A DNA stretch of 64,000 nucleotides, taken from positions 1-64,000 of the forward strand of contig CAYPRM010000002.1 of NCBI GenBank assembly GCA_964413365.1. Reading direction: 5' to 3'. The notes under the pieces are model-generated. The model made no database searches. It was not told where the DNA came from and was given only the letters and a program-made list of their open reading frames with translations. Within the stretch, counting starts at the first letter, position 1, and the number at the start of each line of letters is the position of its first letter. The DNA is from RGIG4608 sp964413365 (GTDB lineage: Bacteria; Bacillota; Clostridia; Oscillospirales; CAG-272). Both the position numbers and the translations under genes were made by a program. Shown here piece after piece: positions 41,436 to 50,187 of the stretch.

Positions 41436-42414
41436 TTTCGTTATTACCGTTATCCGTATTTTCTTCGGTCTCAGCCGTCTCTACCGTCTCTGCCGTCTCC
41501 TCAGCCTCGGGTACGGGAGCGCTATTAGCGGTTACGGGGAGGGATACGGTCGAGCCGTGGTTCTTTACGTAGATAAGTCCGTATACCACAAGTGCCGTTG
41601 CGACCGCAAAGAGCAAGAATCCGAGAAGCTGGGACACTCTTATTCCCGTGCTTCCTATAAAGAGTGCGTCCGTGCGCAAGCCCTCTATGAACATTCTGCC
41701 AAAGCCGTACCACGCGAAGTAGTAGAGGGCGTTCTGACCGTCGAATTTCTTTTTCTTGAATACGATATTGATAAGTACGAAGCCGAGAATGTTCCACATC
41801 GACTCATAGAGGAAGGTGGGGTGAACGTAGACAAGCTCACCGCGTGCGGTCATAAATTCCCTCATCGTATTATCGGAGCAAAGTCCCATTCTCATAAAAT
41901 AGAGCGGGTGGGACTCCGAAACGAGCGAGCCGTATGCCTCTCCGTTGCAGAAGTTGCCCCAGCGTCCTATCGCCTGTGCGAGCATTATACCGGGGGCTAC
42001 GCAGTCAAAGAGCTTTCGCCAGCTTATCTTCTTTATGCGACAGCACACGAAGATGGTGAGCGCACCTGCGATTATTCCGCCGTAGATAGCAAGACCGCCG
42101 CTTCTGATATCAATTATATCCATAAATGTACTAAAGCTGTGATCGGAGAATATCACATAGTAAAGTCTTGCGCCGACAACTCCAAGAAGTATGGTGAAGA
42201 TGGTGATATCCGTGAGGTCGTCAAGCGATATGCCGTACTGACGGCAACGGTATGCGGCATACGCGAGCGCAAGCAACATTCCGCAGGCTATGATGACTCC
42301 GTACCAATACACGGGAAAGCCTCCCTCACCAAAGGGGAGCGTGAAGGCTACGTTACTGATGTCCCATTCGCCGAGCCCGAGCCCGGGAAAGGATACGGTT
42401 ACATTTTTCAACAT
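41428..42414 (-). CDS. lgt: Prolipoprotein diacylglyceryl transferase Lgt
   Basis: Membrane enzyme that attaches diacylglycerol to the lipobox Cys of prolipoproteins; it would serve the several lipoproteins of this window. 328 residues from the ATG at 42414 (GGAGGACAAA before it). Seven membrane segments, with 'SGGLAIYGGIIAG' and 'AQAIGRWGNFCNGEAYG' containing essential residues, and 'HPTFLYESMWNILGF'. The last 50 residues are a cytoplasmic, Glu/Thr/Asn-rich tail ('AETVETAETEENTDNGNN'), an unusual low-complexity extension. Confidence 0.96.
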   Translation of the reverse strand: MLKNVTVSFPGLGLGEWDISNVAFTLPFGEGGFPVYWYGVIIACGMLLALAYAAYRCRQYGISLDDLTDITIFTILLGVVGARLYYVIFSDHSFSTFMDIIDIRSGGLAIYGGIIAGALTIFVCCRIKKISWRKLFDCVAPGIMLAQAIGRWGNFCNGEAYGSLVSESHPLYFMRMGLCSDNTMREFMTARGELVYVHPTFLYESMWNILGFVLINIVFKKKKFDGQNALYYFAWYGFGRMFIEGLRTDALFIGSTGIRVSQLLGFLLFAVATALVVYGLIYVKNHGSTVSLPVTANSAPVPEAEETAETVETAETEENTDNGNNENG

Positions 42415-42488
42415 TTTGTCCTCCGTTCTGCCCACTTGGGGCAAAAGCATTTGTGTTTTTTACTTTTTATATCTTTATCTTTTTGTTT

Positions 42489-43802
42489 TTATCCCTTGCA
42501 CGCAGTGCAGCACACTATCGAAAGTGCAAATCTATCATCCGAGAACGAACTGTCAAGGCACTCTCTCACGTCCGCCTCCGTAATGCTCGCAAGGGCATCC
42601 CCGTACTCGAAAAGCCCCGTGCCGTCAAGCTCTGCGTTCAGCATTGCACTTGCGATATCGTCCACAGAATCAAAATCCCTCACGAGCTCCGCGCGCATAA
42701 CACGCTTGCACCTCGTAAGCTCCGACGGATCTATCCCGTCGCGACGCAGGTGAGCGATGTATTGCTTGATACGCAGGAGTACTGCGTGCGGATCATTTCC
42801 CTCGGCGGAAACGGAATTGAACGCCGCCTCACGCGAGATCGAATAGCCGTAAGAATACGAGTCATTTATAAGTCCGTCCTCGAGCAGTCCGTCGTAAAGC
42901 TCCCCCGCTCTCGAGAAGATAAGCTCATTTACCACGCTCATCAGCGCATCGCGTCTTACTCTCTCGTTTGCATTTTCCGGGGGGAGAGGATCCTTGATGC
43001 TTATCTCAAAGACCGTACTGCTCACGGGCATATTCGTGCAAAGCTCGGGCGAGTCCACGGCAGTGGGATATCCGATCGTCGGTGGGATCGGCGTCTCTCC
43101 GCGCGTATCCATATCTCCGAGCACCTCACTCACCATACCGTAGATGCTGTCGGGATCGACATCCCCACATACTGCGAGCGTCATGCTTGAATATCTGTAA
43201 AAATCCCGATAGCAGGCGCAGAGCAGCTCGGGCGTTATCCGTGCGATGCTCTCACAGGTTCCGAGAATGTCCTCCGAGAGCTTACAGCTTCCGTAGAGCG
43301 CCGTCAGTGTTTGCTGAGCGAGCAGGTCATAGGGGCTGTCAAGGTACATTTTTATCTCCTGCGTGATGATAGGTCTCTCGCTCTCCACGTTCTCCTCCGT
43401 AAAGCACGGGGAGGAAACGAATTTTAAAAGCTCACGGAGAGCGGGCATGGGATCGTCGGTGCAGGTAAAGGAATAGACCGTTTTATTGCTCGAGGTATAC
43501 GCATTTGCGTCCGCACCGAGCGAGGCGAGCGTTTCCATCGAGTCCGTACCGTCGGGATTTGAGAACATCAGGTGCTCGAGGTAATGAGCGATGCCCGAGG
43601 GATATTCCCTTCTCTCGCCGTCGACTGTTGAACCGCACTCATAGAGTGAGCCGAAGCGCACTCCGAGCAGAGCCGTGGTCTGCCTCATTTTCTTGCGAAG
43701 CACGCAGATGCGAAGTCCACAGCCGTGCGTGGCAGTATAATATGTCTCGCCGAGCGAGGTCGAGGTAAATATTTCAAATTTTCTTTTCCTATTCACTCTC
43801 AT
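42489..43802 (-). CDS. ymfH: M16-family peptidase with intact zinc motif (YmfH-like)
   Basis: Pitrilysin/insulinase-type protein of 437 residues. Zinc motif 'HYLEH' at His73-His77, with the downstream Glu expected in the following helix. The N-terminal 'ALLGVRFGSLYE' strand and a second inactive-like domain are typical of M16B. With the upstream gene it forms the YmfF/YmfH pair of Bacillus and Clostridia, which databases associate with the 5-aminopentanol modification of EF-P; the exact role is unsettled. The ATG at 43802 overlaps the ymfF end by 14 bp and has GGAGG upstream. Confidence 0.87.
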   Translation of the reverse strand: MRVNRKRKFEIFTSTSLGETYYTATHGCGLRICVLRKKMRQTTALLGVRFGSLYECGSTVDGERREYPSGIAHYLEHLMFSNPDGTDSMETLASLGADANAYTSSNKTVYSFTCTDDPMPALRELLKFVSSPCFTEENVESERPIITQEIKMYLDSPYDLLAQQTLTALYGSCKLSEDILGTCESIARITPELLCACYRDFYRYSSMTLAVCGDVDPDSIYGMVSEVLGDMDTRGETPIPPTIGYPTAVDSPELCTNMPVSSTVFEISIKDPLPPENANERVRRDALMSVVNELIFSRAGELYDGLLEDGLINDSYSYGYSISREAAFNSVSAEGNDPHAVLLRIKQYIAHLRRDGIDPSELTRCKRVMRAELVRDFDSVDDIASAMLNAELDGTGLFEYGDALASITEADVRECLDSSFSDDRFALSIVCCTACKG

Positions 43803-45123
43803 CCGCCTCCTCTCCGTCCGCATCTCCCCTGAGAAGGTAGACCGTATGCGGTGAGAGCCTGCCTGCCGCCTGTGCTATGTCATCGCGTGTAAGCCCTTGA
43901 AGCTCTGTTGCAAATAGATCGGGATCACGGTCCGAGCCGCTGAGCACCGCACCGAGGTAATACCGCTCGATCGCCGAGGCGGAGTCCGTTACCGTTCCGT
44001 AATAGCCGCAGAGCGTTTTCTTTGCGGCAGATATCTCGCCGTCGCTGATATTGCCATCTGCTATGAGGCTGACCTGACGCAATATCTCATCCTTCGCAGG
44101 CTCGCTGTCCTGCGCGTCAATGCCCGTGCTCACGAATATCACTCCGCGCGCACTGCTGTATACCGACGAGCACTCGTAGCAGAGTCCTCTCTCCGTCCGC
44201 AGGGCACTCATTAGCCTTGATGCAGGGGATGCGCCGAAAAGCTCATTGAAAAGGAGCATCGCAGGATATTCCGCATCGGTCCTGAGCACTCCACATTCAA
44301 GGCTTATTGCAAGCCTTCCCTGCGACACGTCCCGTGCTTCCTCAATATAGGCAGGCGTGGGGCGTTTTGTAAGACGGTACGGTGTTCTCGTATCTATATT
44401 TATATCTGTAGCTTTTTTGCTTGAATTCCGAAATTTCTCAAGGTGCTTTTGCGTCGGCTCTACAAGCTCGGCAATATTTTTTGCCTCACGGTCTCCGACG
44501 TAAAAGACGATCAGCCTCGCCTGCCCGAGCACATCAAGATATGTGCGATAGAGCGAGCGTGCGTCGGCGGAGCGTATTTTTTCACGTGCCATATCGAGCG
44601 TATCGAACAGCCCAAGCTCCGCATAGGTCTCCTCGCGGCATCTTATCGAAGCGTAGGAACGCGGCTCATTGATCTGCGAATCAATGAGGCTGAGCTGATT
44701 TTTCTTCTCGCTCTCAGCATAGCCCTCAAGAAATGAATCTTCATCGTCCGAGAGCAGGGGTGAGAACAGGATCTCGTTCATCAAAGAGAGCGTTTCTGCC
44801 AGTAGATCGCACTCGCCGTCCGTATATTCGGGGCGGAGCACGTCTGCATTGAGTCCGAGCAGGTGGAGCGAGTCCGTTTTCATATCCTTAAAGCTCAGCT
44901 CCGTAGCGTAAAGCTCGTCAAGACGCCTGTTTATCGCTGACTGCGTGGGGTATTTCACGCATCCTCGCTTAAGCGTGGAGAGCAGCAGGGAAAGCTCCGT
45001 GCCCCGTCCTGCATCCTCGGGAAAGGTGAGGTAGAGCGAGAGGCTCTCCGTCTTAAATCTGTCAGTTTTATACGACAGCAGTCGCGCGCCGCCGTCAAGA
45101 TCCAACGTTTCTATGTCTCTCAT
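43789..45123 (-). CDS. ymfF: M16-family peptidase homologue lacking zinc motif (YmfF-like)
   Basis: 444 residues, M16 fold, but the region where HxxEH should lie reads 'LLLSTLKRGCVKYPTQSAI', so it is catalytically dead and likely a dimer partner of the YmfH-like protein, as in mitochondrial processing peptidase pairs. 'LYATELSFKDMKTDSL' and 'LFNELFGASPASRL' are family-typical. The ATG at 45123 follows GGAGA; a TTG at 45138 is less likely. It is the first gene of the ymfF-ymfH-lgt-folD cluster, with a promoter at 45171-45199. Confidence 0.87.
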   Translation of the reverse strand: MRDIETLDLDGGARLLSYKTDRFKTESLSLYLTFPEDAGRGTELSLLLSTLKRGCVKYPTQSAINRRLDELYATELSFKDMKTDSLHLLGLNADVLRPEYTDGECDLLAETLSLMNEILFSPLLSDDEDSFLEGYAESEKKNQLSLIDSQINEPRSYASIRCREETYAELGLFDTLDMAREKIRSADARSLYRTYLDVLGQARLIVFYVGDREAKNIAELVEPTQKHLEKFRNSSKKATDINIDTRTPYRLTKRPTPAYIEEARDVSQGRLAISLECGVLRTDAEYPAMLLFNELFGASPASRLMSALRTERGLCYECSSVYSSARGVIFVSTGIDAQDSEPAKDEILRQVSLIADGNISDGEISAAKKTLCGYYGTVTDSASAIERYYLGAVLSGSDRDPDLFATELQGLTRDDIAQAAGRLSPHTVYLLRGDADGEEADESE

Positions 45124-45170
45124 TCTCAAAATCTCCAAATACCCTCGAAAAGCTTAATATTTTCCATACT

Positions 45171-45199
45171 ATTTTACAACATTTTTTCATATTTTGCAA
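45171..45199 (-). promoter_or_regulatory. Promoter of the ymfF cluster
   Basis: Minus strand TTGCAA (45199-45194), 17-bp spacer, TAAAAT (45176-45171). Confidence 0.7.
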
Positions 45200-45238
45200 C
45201 CTTTACGATAATTTTATTTGTAAATTATTTGTATACAC

Positions 45239-45267
45239 TTGCACAATGCGTCAAAATGTGCTAAAAT
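45239..45267 (+). promoter_or_regulatory. Promoter of the degenerate M23 gene
   Basis: TTGCAC (45239-45244), 17-bp spacer, TAAAAT (45262-45267), divergent from the ymfF promoter. Confidence 0.65.
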
Positions 45268-45344
45268 AGATAAAAGAAACCATTATCTGCGCCCTCGGTG
45301 CGGATATCCACATATTACACCCCAAAAGGAAGGAGATATTGCTT

Positions 45345-46946
45345 ATGAAAAAGGCGCTGACAGTAATTATTGCGACGCTCGTGGTGCTGCTACCGACGCT
45401 CGCAGGTACGATAATATATTTTATGCCCGAGGATCCTGCCACTCAGCAGGTCAGCATAACGGGCACATTCTACGACGGAGAGGGCGTTACCTTTGACTTC
45501 ACACGCTCGAAAAACGCCACCCTCTGTACCTTCTTCGACGAGCTTGAGAGCAATTCCATTCCCACGGAGCTTGCCATAAGCAGGATCAGGTACGACAAGA
45601 TATTTTATGCAGATATGAAGAAGGGCGACGTGGAGACCTCCATGACGCTCTACCTCTCAGGAAGCGGATATTGCTACTATTCCCTGCCCGACGGCTCGAC
45701 AAGACGCATAAACACCTCGCACTCCCAGACGCTGCTCAACTCGCCATACACCGTCAGCCTCTATGAGGCGATCAATACCCCGATACTAAAGACCTTCTCG
45801 GGCGAGACAGTTCTCCCGAAAGCAAGGAGCTTCAAATACGTTCTCCGCGACGGCATAAGCACGCAGGAGGGCAAGACCACCCCGATCACCTCCGAGGTGC
45901 GCACGTACTACTCGAGCAAGACCTCGGTATTCACCTTTTCAAAGAAGCCCGATATCTGTAATATCAAGGCATACATCGGCGACGAGATCGAGTATGAGGG
46001 ACCGCTCTACGAATTTGACTCCACCTCCCTGCCCATCGGCGCGACCGTCAGATTTGACATTGAGGCAACATGGATAAAGGGCGACGAAACGACAAAATCC
46101 TTCGGTACGGCGAGCTATTCCTTCTACGTGGTCTACTCACCTGCTCCCACGTTCAAGCTCACTGCGACCTCCATCATCGCAGGCGATATGATACCCGTAA
46201 GGGTTGGCAATATCAGAAATCCCGAGAGCGTTAAGCTCACCGCCGCAGACGGGATCGGCACGTCCGTGAGATTCTTTAAGAGTGGCGAGATGTACTATGC
46301 TCTGATCCCGACCGATATAGACCTTGCGGCAGGAAAATACAAGCTCACACTCTCCTCGGGTGAGACGACGTCAAGCTTTGAGGTCGCAATAGAGGCAAGA
46401 AATCGCGATGCAAGTGTCAAAATTTACGACATCTCATCCCCAATAACCGCCGAGCAGATAGCGGAGATGCAGGACAAGCTCTCCGAGATCGGCACGAAAT
46501 GCTCCGACTTCACCGCCTCCGCAGGCAAGAGCTTTATAAATTACGAGAGAGCTTATTCCGACACCTTTGCACTCACACTCGGATTCGGAAAAACGAGAAA
46601 ATTCAGCCTCGGAGAGAGCCTCGATATGATAGGCGTGGAATTTTCAGGTGCGGAGGGCGTAAGCATCCCCGTTATCAATGACGGCACGGTCTGCGCCGTT
46701 GGTGAGGATCCCATACTCGGAAAATACGTCGTGGTCGATCACGGATGTGGCCTTATGAGCTGGTATTGCAATATCAGCGAGAGCAGGGCGCAGCTTGGCG
46801 AGTCGCTTGAACGCGGAGATGCGGTCGCGAAAACGGGAAAGACCGCCTGCTACGGGCAGAGCGGCTTCTACCTCATAACCACCGTGCTCGGACAGCCCGT
46901 CTCCCCCTACTCCGTCTACGAAAACGGATTTACGCTGTTTAATTAA
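45345..46946 (+). CDS. Membrane-anchored protein with degenerate M23/LytM domain
   Basis: 533 residues: an N-terminal signal anchor ('ALTVIIATLVVLLPTLAGTI'), about 370 residues of extracellular beta-rich domains of no recognised family, and a C-terminal LytM-like fold. The fold shows in 'GTVCAVGEDPILGKYVVVDHG' and 'LGESLERGDAVAKTGKT'. The zinc ligands are gone: the H-x-G-x-D strand reads 'MIGVEFSG', the usual Y-A-H-L is 'YCNI', and the H-x-H strand is 'GFYLITTV'. It is therefore a pseudo-peptidase, comparable to EnvC/SpoIIQ-type scaffolds that regulate amidases or assemble complexes. AAGGAGA precedes the ATG. Confidence 0.75.
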   Translation: MKKALTVIIATLVVLLPTLAGTIIYFMPEDPATQQVSITGTFYDGEGVTFDFTRSKNATLCTFFDELESNSIPTELAISRIRYDKIFYADMKKGDVETSMTLYLSGSGYCYYSLPDGSTRRINTSHSQTLLNSPYTVSLYEAINTPILKTFSGETVLPKARSFKYVLRDGISTQEGKTTPITSEVRTYYSSKTSVFTFSKKPDICNIKAYIGDEIEYEGPLYEFDSTSLPIGATVRFDIEATWIKGDETTKSFGTASYSFYVVYSPAPTFKLTATSIIAGDMIPVRVGNIRNPESVKLTAADGIGTSVRFFKSGEMYYALIPTDIDLAAGKYKLTLSSGETTSSFEVAIEARNRDASVKIYDISSPITAEQIAEMQDKLSEIGTKCSDFTASAGKSFINYERAYSDTFALTLGFGKTRKFSLGESLDMIGVEFSGAEGVSIPVINDGTVCAVGEDPILGKYVVVDHGCGLMSWYCNISESRAQLGESLERGDAVAKTGKTACYGQSGFYLITTVLGQPVSPYSVYENGFTLFN

Positions 46947-46976
46947 TAAAAACGTAAAAAAATTTGAAAAAAGCTA

Positions 46977-47005
46977 TTGACAAGAGCATCACCATGTGAT
47001 ATAAT
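46977..47005 (+). promoter_or_regulatory. Promoter of the ylxM-ffh operon
   Basis: TTGACA (46977-46982), 17-bp spacer, TATAAT (47000-47005): perfect consensus, overlapped at its 3' end by an 11-bp inverted repeat. Confidence 0.9.
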
Positions 47006-47031
47006 GTGTAAAGTATTTTGCTTTACACATT
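47003..47031 (+). promoter_or_regulatory. Inverted repeat over the ylxM transcription start
   Basis: AATGTGTAAAG (reading 47003-47013) and CTTTACACATT (47021-47031), 7-nt spacer, followed by TATTTTTTGG. It covers the -10 end and the expected start site, so it could be an operator; a terminator-like hairpin is the alternative if transcription starts further upstream. Confidence 0.55.
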
Positions 47032-47048
47032 ATTTTTTGGAGAGAATC

Positions 47049-47381
47049 ATGTTTGAGAAGGATCTGAGGATTGCATATCTGCTCGACGTCTATGGCGACG
47101 TGCTCACGGAGCGCAAGGCGGAGGTGCTCGATATGTACTACAACGAGGATTTTTCCCTCTCCGAGATAGCCGAGCAGATCGGCATCTCGCGTCAGGGCGT
47201 GAGGGATCTGATCCGCAAGGGGCAGGATGAGCTTCTGTTCCTCGAGGAAAAGCTCGGACTCGCGCAAAAGCTCTCCGCTATGCGTGAGCACGTGGACTCG
47301 CTCACCTCCCTTCTTCGGGATTCCGAGCACTCCGAGGCAGCTCTCACGGAGCTTGACGCGCTCACCGCATTGCTAAAATAA
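47049..47381 (+). CDS. ylxM: YlxM/p13-family helix-turn-helix protein
   Basis: 110-residue UPF0122 protein with a sigma-70 region-4-like HTH: 'DVLTERKAEVLDMYYNEDFS' then 'LSEIAEQIGISRQGVRDLI'. The C-terminal 40 residues are a predicted coiled helix. It is conserved directly upstream of ffh in Firmicutes and is thought to be linked to SRP function or its regulation. The ATG at 47049 has GGAGAG upstream. A palindrome over its own promoter would suit autoregulation, which is inference. Confidence 0.92.
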   Translation: MFEKDLRIAYLLDVYGDVLTERKAEVLDMYYNEDFSLSEIAEQIGISRQGVRDLIRKGQDELLFLEEKLGLAQKLSAMREHVDSLTSLLRDSEHSEAALTELDALTALLK

Positions 47382-47404
47382 ATAACACGCAGGAGGTAAA
47401 CGGT

Positions 47405-48748
47405 ATGTTTCAGAGCCTTAGCGACAAGCTCGCGAACGCTTTCAAAAAATTCAGAAACAAAGGAAAGCTTACTCCCGATGACGTTAAAGCAGGTATGAGA
47501 GAGATCAAGCTCGCACTTCTTGAGGCAGATGTCAATTTCAAGGTCGTAAAGGCGTTCGTCAACACCGTTTCCGAGCGTGCGGTCGGCGCAGAGGTGCTCG
47601 AGTCCCTTCTTCCTGCTCAGCAGATAGTAAAGATCGTAAATGAGGAGCTCATAAATCTTATGGGCGGCACTCAGGCGAAGCTCAATATATCCTCCGCTCC
47701 CCCCACCGTCGTTATGATGGTCGGACTTCAGGGCGCGGGCAAGACCACCCACGCAGGCAAGCTTGCAGGAATGTACAAGAAGCAGGGTAAGCATCCGCTC
47801 CTCGTCGCCTGCGATATCTACCGCCCGGCGGCAATAAAGCAGCTGCAGATCGTCGGCGAGAAGCTTGATATCCCCGTTTTCACGATGGGAGATCAGGTCT
47901 CCCCCGTCGTCATCGCTCGTGAGGGTGTGGCTTACGCAAAGCAAAAGGGCTACGATATGGTCTTTATCGACACCGCAGGCCGTCTTCACATTGACGAGGA
48001 GCTCATGGAGGAGCTTCGTGCCATAAAGGCGGAGACCTCTCCGAGCGAGATATTGCTCACGGTCGATGCGATGATCGGTCAGGATGCGGTCAACGTTGCC
48101 GAGACCTTTAACGAGCTTCTCGATATCACGGGCGTCGTGCTCACAAAGCTCGACGGAGATACGAGGGGCGGTGCGGCGCTTTCCATCAGATACGTTACGG
48201 GTAAGCCGATAAAATTCATAGGAACGGGAGAGAAACTCGACACGATAGAGCCCTTCCACCCCGAGAGAATGGCATCGAGGATACTCGGTATGGGCGACGT
48301 GCTCACGCTCATTGAGAAGGCACAGAGCGCATACGACGAAAAGCAGAGCGCGGAGCTTGAGAAGAAGATACGCCAGCAAAAATTCACGCTTGACGACTTC
48401 CTCGACCAGCTTCAACAGCTCAAGAGCATGGGCGGAGTTGAGCAGATGCTCGGAATGATGCCGGGAATGAGCGGCAGTGCTATGAAGGACGTAAAGGTCG
48501 ACGAGCGTGCAATGGCTCATACGGAGGCGATAATTCGCTCGATGACCATGCAGGAGAGAGTCAACCCCGAGATCATAAATTCCTCGCGCAAGCAGAGGAT
48601 CGCGAAGGGCAGCGGAACCTCCGTAGAGGAGGTAAATAAGCTCCTTCGCCAATTCGAGCAGATGAAGAAGATGATGAAGCAGTTCTCCGATCCCAAAAAG
48701 CTCAAGAAAATGGGCTTTGGCGGCAAGGGCAGACGACTTCCCTTCTGA
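47405..48748 (+). CDS. ffh: Signal recognition particle protein Ffh
   Basis: SRP54 GTPase that binds signal sequences and 4.5S-type RNA and docks with FtsY. 447 residues: N domain, G domain with 'GLQGAGKTTHAGKLA' (G1), 'DIYRPAAIKQL', 'DTAGRLHIDEEL' (G3), 'TKLDGDTRGGAAL' (G4/G5), then a Met-rich M domain ('MLGMMPGMSG', 'RSMTMQERVNPEIIN', 'KKMMKQFSDPKKLKKMGF'). AGGAGG precedes the ATG; 23 bp after ylxM. Confidence 0.98.
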   Translation: MFQSLSDKLANAFKKFRNKGKLTPDDVKAGMREIKLALLEADVNFKVVKAFVNTVSERAVGAEVLESLLPAQQIVKIVNEELINLMGGTQAKLNISSAPPTVVMMVGLQGAGKTTHAGKLAGMYKKQGKHPLLVACDIYRPAAIKQLQIVGEKLDIPVFTMGDQVSPVVIAREGVAYAKQKGYDMVFIDTAGRLHIDEELMEELRAIKAETSPSEILLTVDAMIGQDAVNVAETFNELLDITGVVLTKLDGDTRGGAALSIRYVTGKPIKFIGTGEKLDTIEPFHPERMASRILGMGDVLTLIEKAQSAYDEKQSAELEKKIRQQKFTLDDFLDQLQQLKSMGGVEQMLGMMPGMSGSAMKDVKVDERAMAHTEAIIRSMTMQERVNPEIINSSRKQRIAKGSGTSVEEVNKLLRQFEQMKKMMKQFSDPKKLKKMGFGGKGRRLPF

Positions 48749-48835
48749 TCGCTCGCAAAAACACGAAAAATACCGTAATTTTGCGGATTTTTACAAATAT
48801 ACTATATTTTATTTTATTCTTGGAGGAATATTATC

Positions 48836-49081
48836 ATGGCAGTTAAAATCAGACTTAGAAGAATGGGCGCTAAGAAGGCTCCCTTTTACCGCGTTGTCGT
48901 TGCAGACAGCCGCTATCCCCGTGACGGTCGCTTCATCGAGGAGATAGGCTACTACAACCCCATCACCGAGCCCGCTGAGATCAAGATCGACGCTGAGAAG
49001 GCTAAGAAGTGGATCGCTAACGGCGCACAGCCCACGGATACCGTAAAGTCCTTGCTTAAAAAGAGCAACATCGTTGACTAA
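48836..49081 (+). CDS. rpsP: 30S ribosomal protein S16
   Basis: 81 residues starting 'MAVKIRLRRMGAKKAPFYRV', the standard S16 N-terminus, with 'VVADSRYPRDGRFIEEIGYY' and 'DAEKAKKWIANGAQPTDTV'. It binds 16S rRNA in the body of the small subunit. TTGGAGGA precedes the ATG. Next in the usual ffh-rpsP-khpA order; rimM and trmD, which normally follow, are not here. Confidence 0.98.
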   Translation: MAVKIRLRRMGAKKAPFYRVVVADSRYPRDGRFIEEIGYYNPITEPAEIKIDAEKAKKWIANGAQPTDTVKSLLKKSNIVD

Positions 49082-49098
49082 CGAGTCAGGAGCTGACG

Positions 49099-49335
49099 AT
49101 GACGGATTTGAAACAGACCTTGACCGATATCGCCAAGGCGATCGTTGACAACCCCGATGAGGTAACGGTCATTATGTCCGAGGACGAGCGTAGCATCACG
49201 CTCTCGCTCAACGTTGCTCCCGAGGATATGGGCATGGTTATCGGTAAAAACGGTAAGATCGCAAAGGCTATCCGTTCCGTGATCAAGGCCGCTTCGGCTG
49301 ATTGCGGAAAAAGAGTGAACGTCGAAATAAAATAA
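49099..49335 (+). CDS. khpA: KH-domain RNA-binding protein KhpA
   Basis: 78-residue single KH domain with the 'VIGKNGKIAKAIRSVIKA' nucleic-acid-binding loop (GKNG = GxxG). In other Firmicutes it dimerises with KhpB and affects cell elongation and RNA metabolism. 17 bp after rpsP, AGGAG upstream, followed by a terminator, so it closes the ylxM-ffh-rpsP-khpA operon. Confidence 0.95.
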   Translation: MTDLKQTLTDIAKAIVDNPDEVTVIMSEDERSITLSLNVAPEDMGMVIGKNGKIAKAIRSVIKAASADCGKRVNVEIK

Positions 49336-49364
49336 TTCACTAACCGACTAAATGGCTAAAAGGT

Positions 49365-49400
49365 AAAAAAGGCTCGATCCGTCAAGATCGGGCTTTTTTT
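49365..49400 (+). terminator. Terminator of the ylxM-ffh-rpsP-khpA operon
   Basis: AAAAAAGGCTCGATC (49365-49379) pairs, with two G-T pairs, with GATCGGGCTTTTTTT (49386-49400). Confidence 0.85.
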
Positions 49401-49440
49401 CGAAGCTCCCCCAAAAAAATTTCTGAGACGTGAGGTGCTT

Positions 49441-50130
49441 ATGGACGAGGCATTACTGACCTTTGATAGCAAGCAGTTAAAATTATATACAGAGCTTACA
49501 GAAATGTGCGAGCGAGGAGAAGCGATAACTGTTCCCACCGCAAATACAGACATTTTTGAAGCCTTACCCTGCCATACCGCGCAGAAATGCCGTGAGAAAA
49601 TGAGCGCGGCGCGCGACAAGGCATTAAGATCTGCACGCACACTCCTTGGGCGCAGGATCGACGAGGCGTTCTTCTCGCACAAGTACAGCCGTGAGGAGAT
49701 ATTGCGCATACGAAAGGAATATTACCGCACCGTGGACGAGCTGTCTTGCCTGCGCTCGACGCTCCGCGAGGTGGTTCTCGACGTATCGAGGGAGTTTTCG
49801 GAGCTTGAGAGCCTCGACGGACACCTGAGCGGTGCGTATTCTGCGTTTTTGCCCTACCGTGCGGCACTCTCGGAATTTTCCGAGTATTCGGAGACGGTAG
49901 CTCTCGAGGACGGACGCTTCCACTCCACATTCTCCCATCTTGAGGAGTGGAGGGCGGAGCTATCCGAGCTTCTCGCCCTTGCCGAGACGGTGGATCACAA
50001 TATCGTCGGTGAATTTCTCACCAGCTCTGCATCCGCCGCAGGATCGCCCTCATTTGAGAGCTTTTCCGAGGGAAGATTTTTCGCATCTGTGCGCGCGCTG
50101 ATCGCTCGGCTCGAGGCAGTCGAAATATAA
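49441..50130 (+). CDS. Unknown helical protein
   Basis: 229 residues, family not recognised. The ATG at 49441 is preceded by GAGGTG. No signal peptide or membrane segment. Predicted almost entirely helical, with Leu/Glu/Arg-rich stretches that could form coiled coils: 'SKQLKLYTELTEMCERGEAI' near the start, 'SREEILRIRKEYYRTVDEL' in the middle and 'WRAELSELLALAETV' late. A short basic segment 'RSARTLLGRRIDEAF' lies at about residue 60-75. It stands alone between the khpA terminator and the convergent rpsU terminator. Codon use looks like its neighbours, so recent transfer is not suggested. Confidence 0.7.
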   Translation: MDEALLTFDSKQLKLYTELTEMCERGEAITVPTANTDIFEALPCHTAQKCREKMSAARDKALRSARTLLGRRIDEAFFSHKYSREEILRIRKEYYRTVDELSCLRSTLREVVLDVSREFSELESLDGHLSGAYSAFLPYRAALSEFSEYSETVALEDGRFHSTFSHLEEWRAELSELLALAETVDHNIVGEFLTSSASAAGSPSFESFSEGRFFASVRALIARLEAVEI

Positions 50131-50145
50131 AAGAATAATAAATGC

Positions 50146-50176
50146 AAAAGCCGACGTGCGTGCACGTCGGCTTTTT
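50146..50176. terminator. Bidirectional terminator between unknown gene and rpsU
   Basis: Near-perfect palindrome AAAAGCCGACGTGC (50146-50159) / GCACGTCGGCTTTT (50162-50175) with A- and T-runs on both sides. Confidence 0.88.
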
Positions 50177-50187
50177 ATTATCAAATT

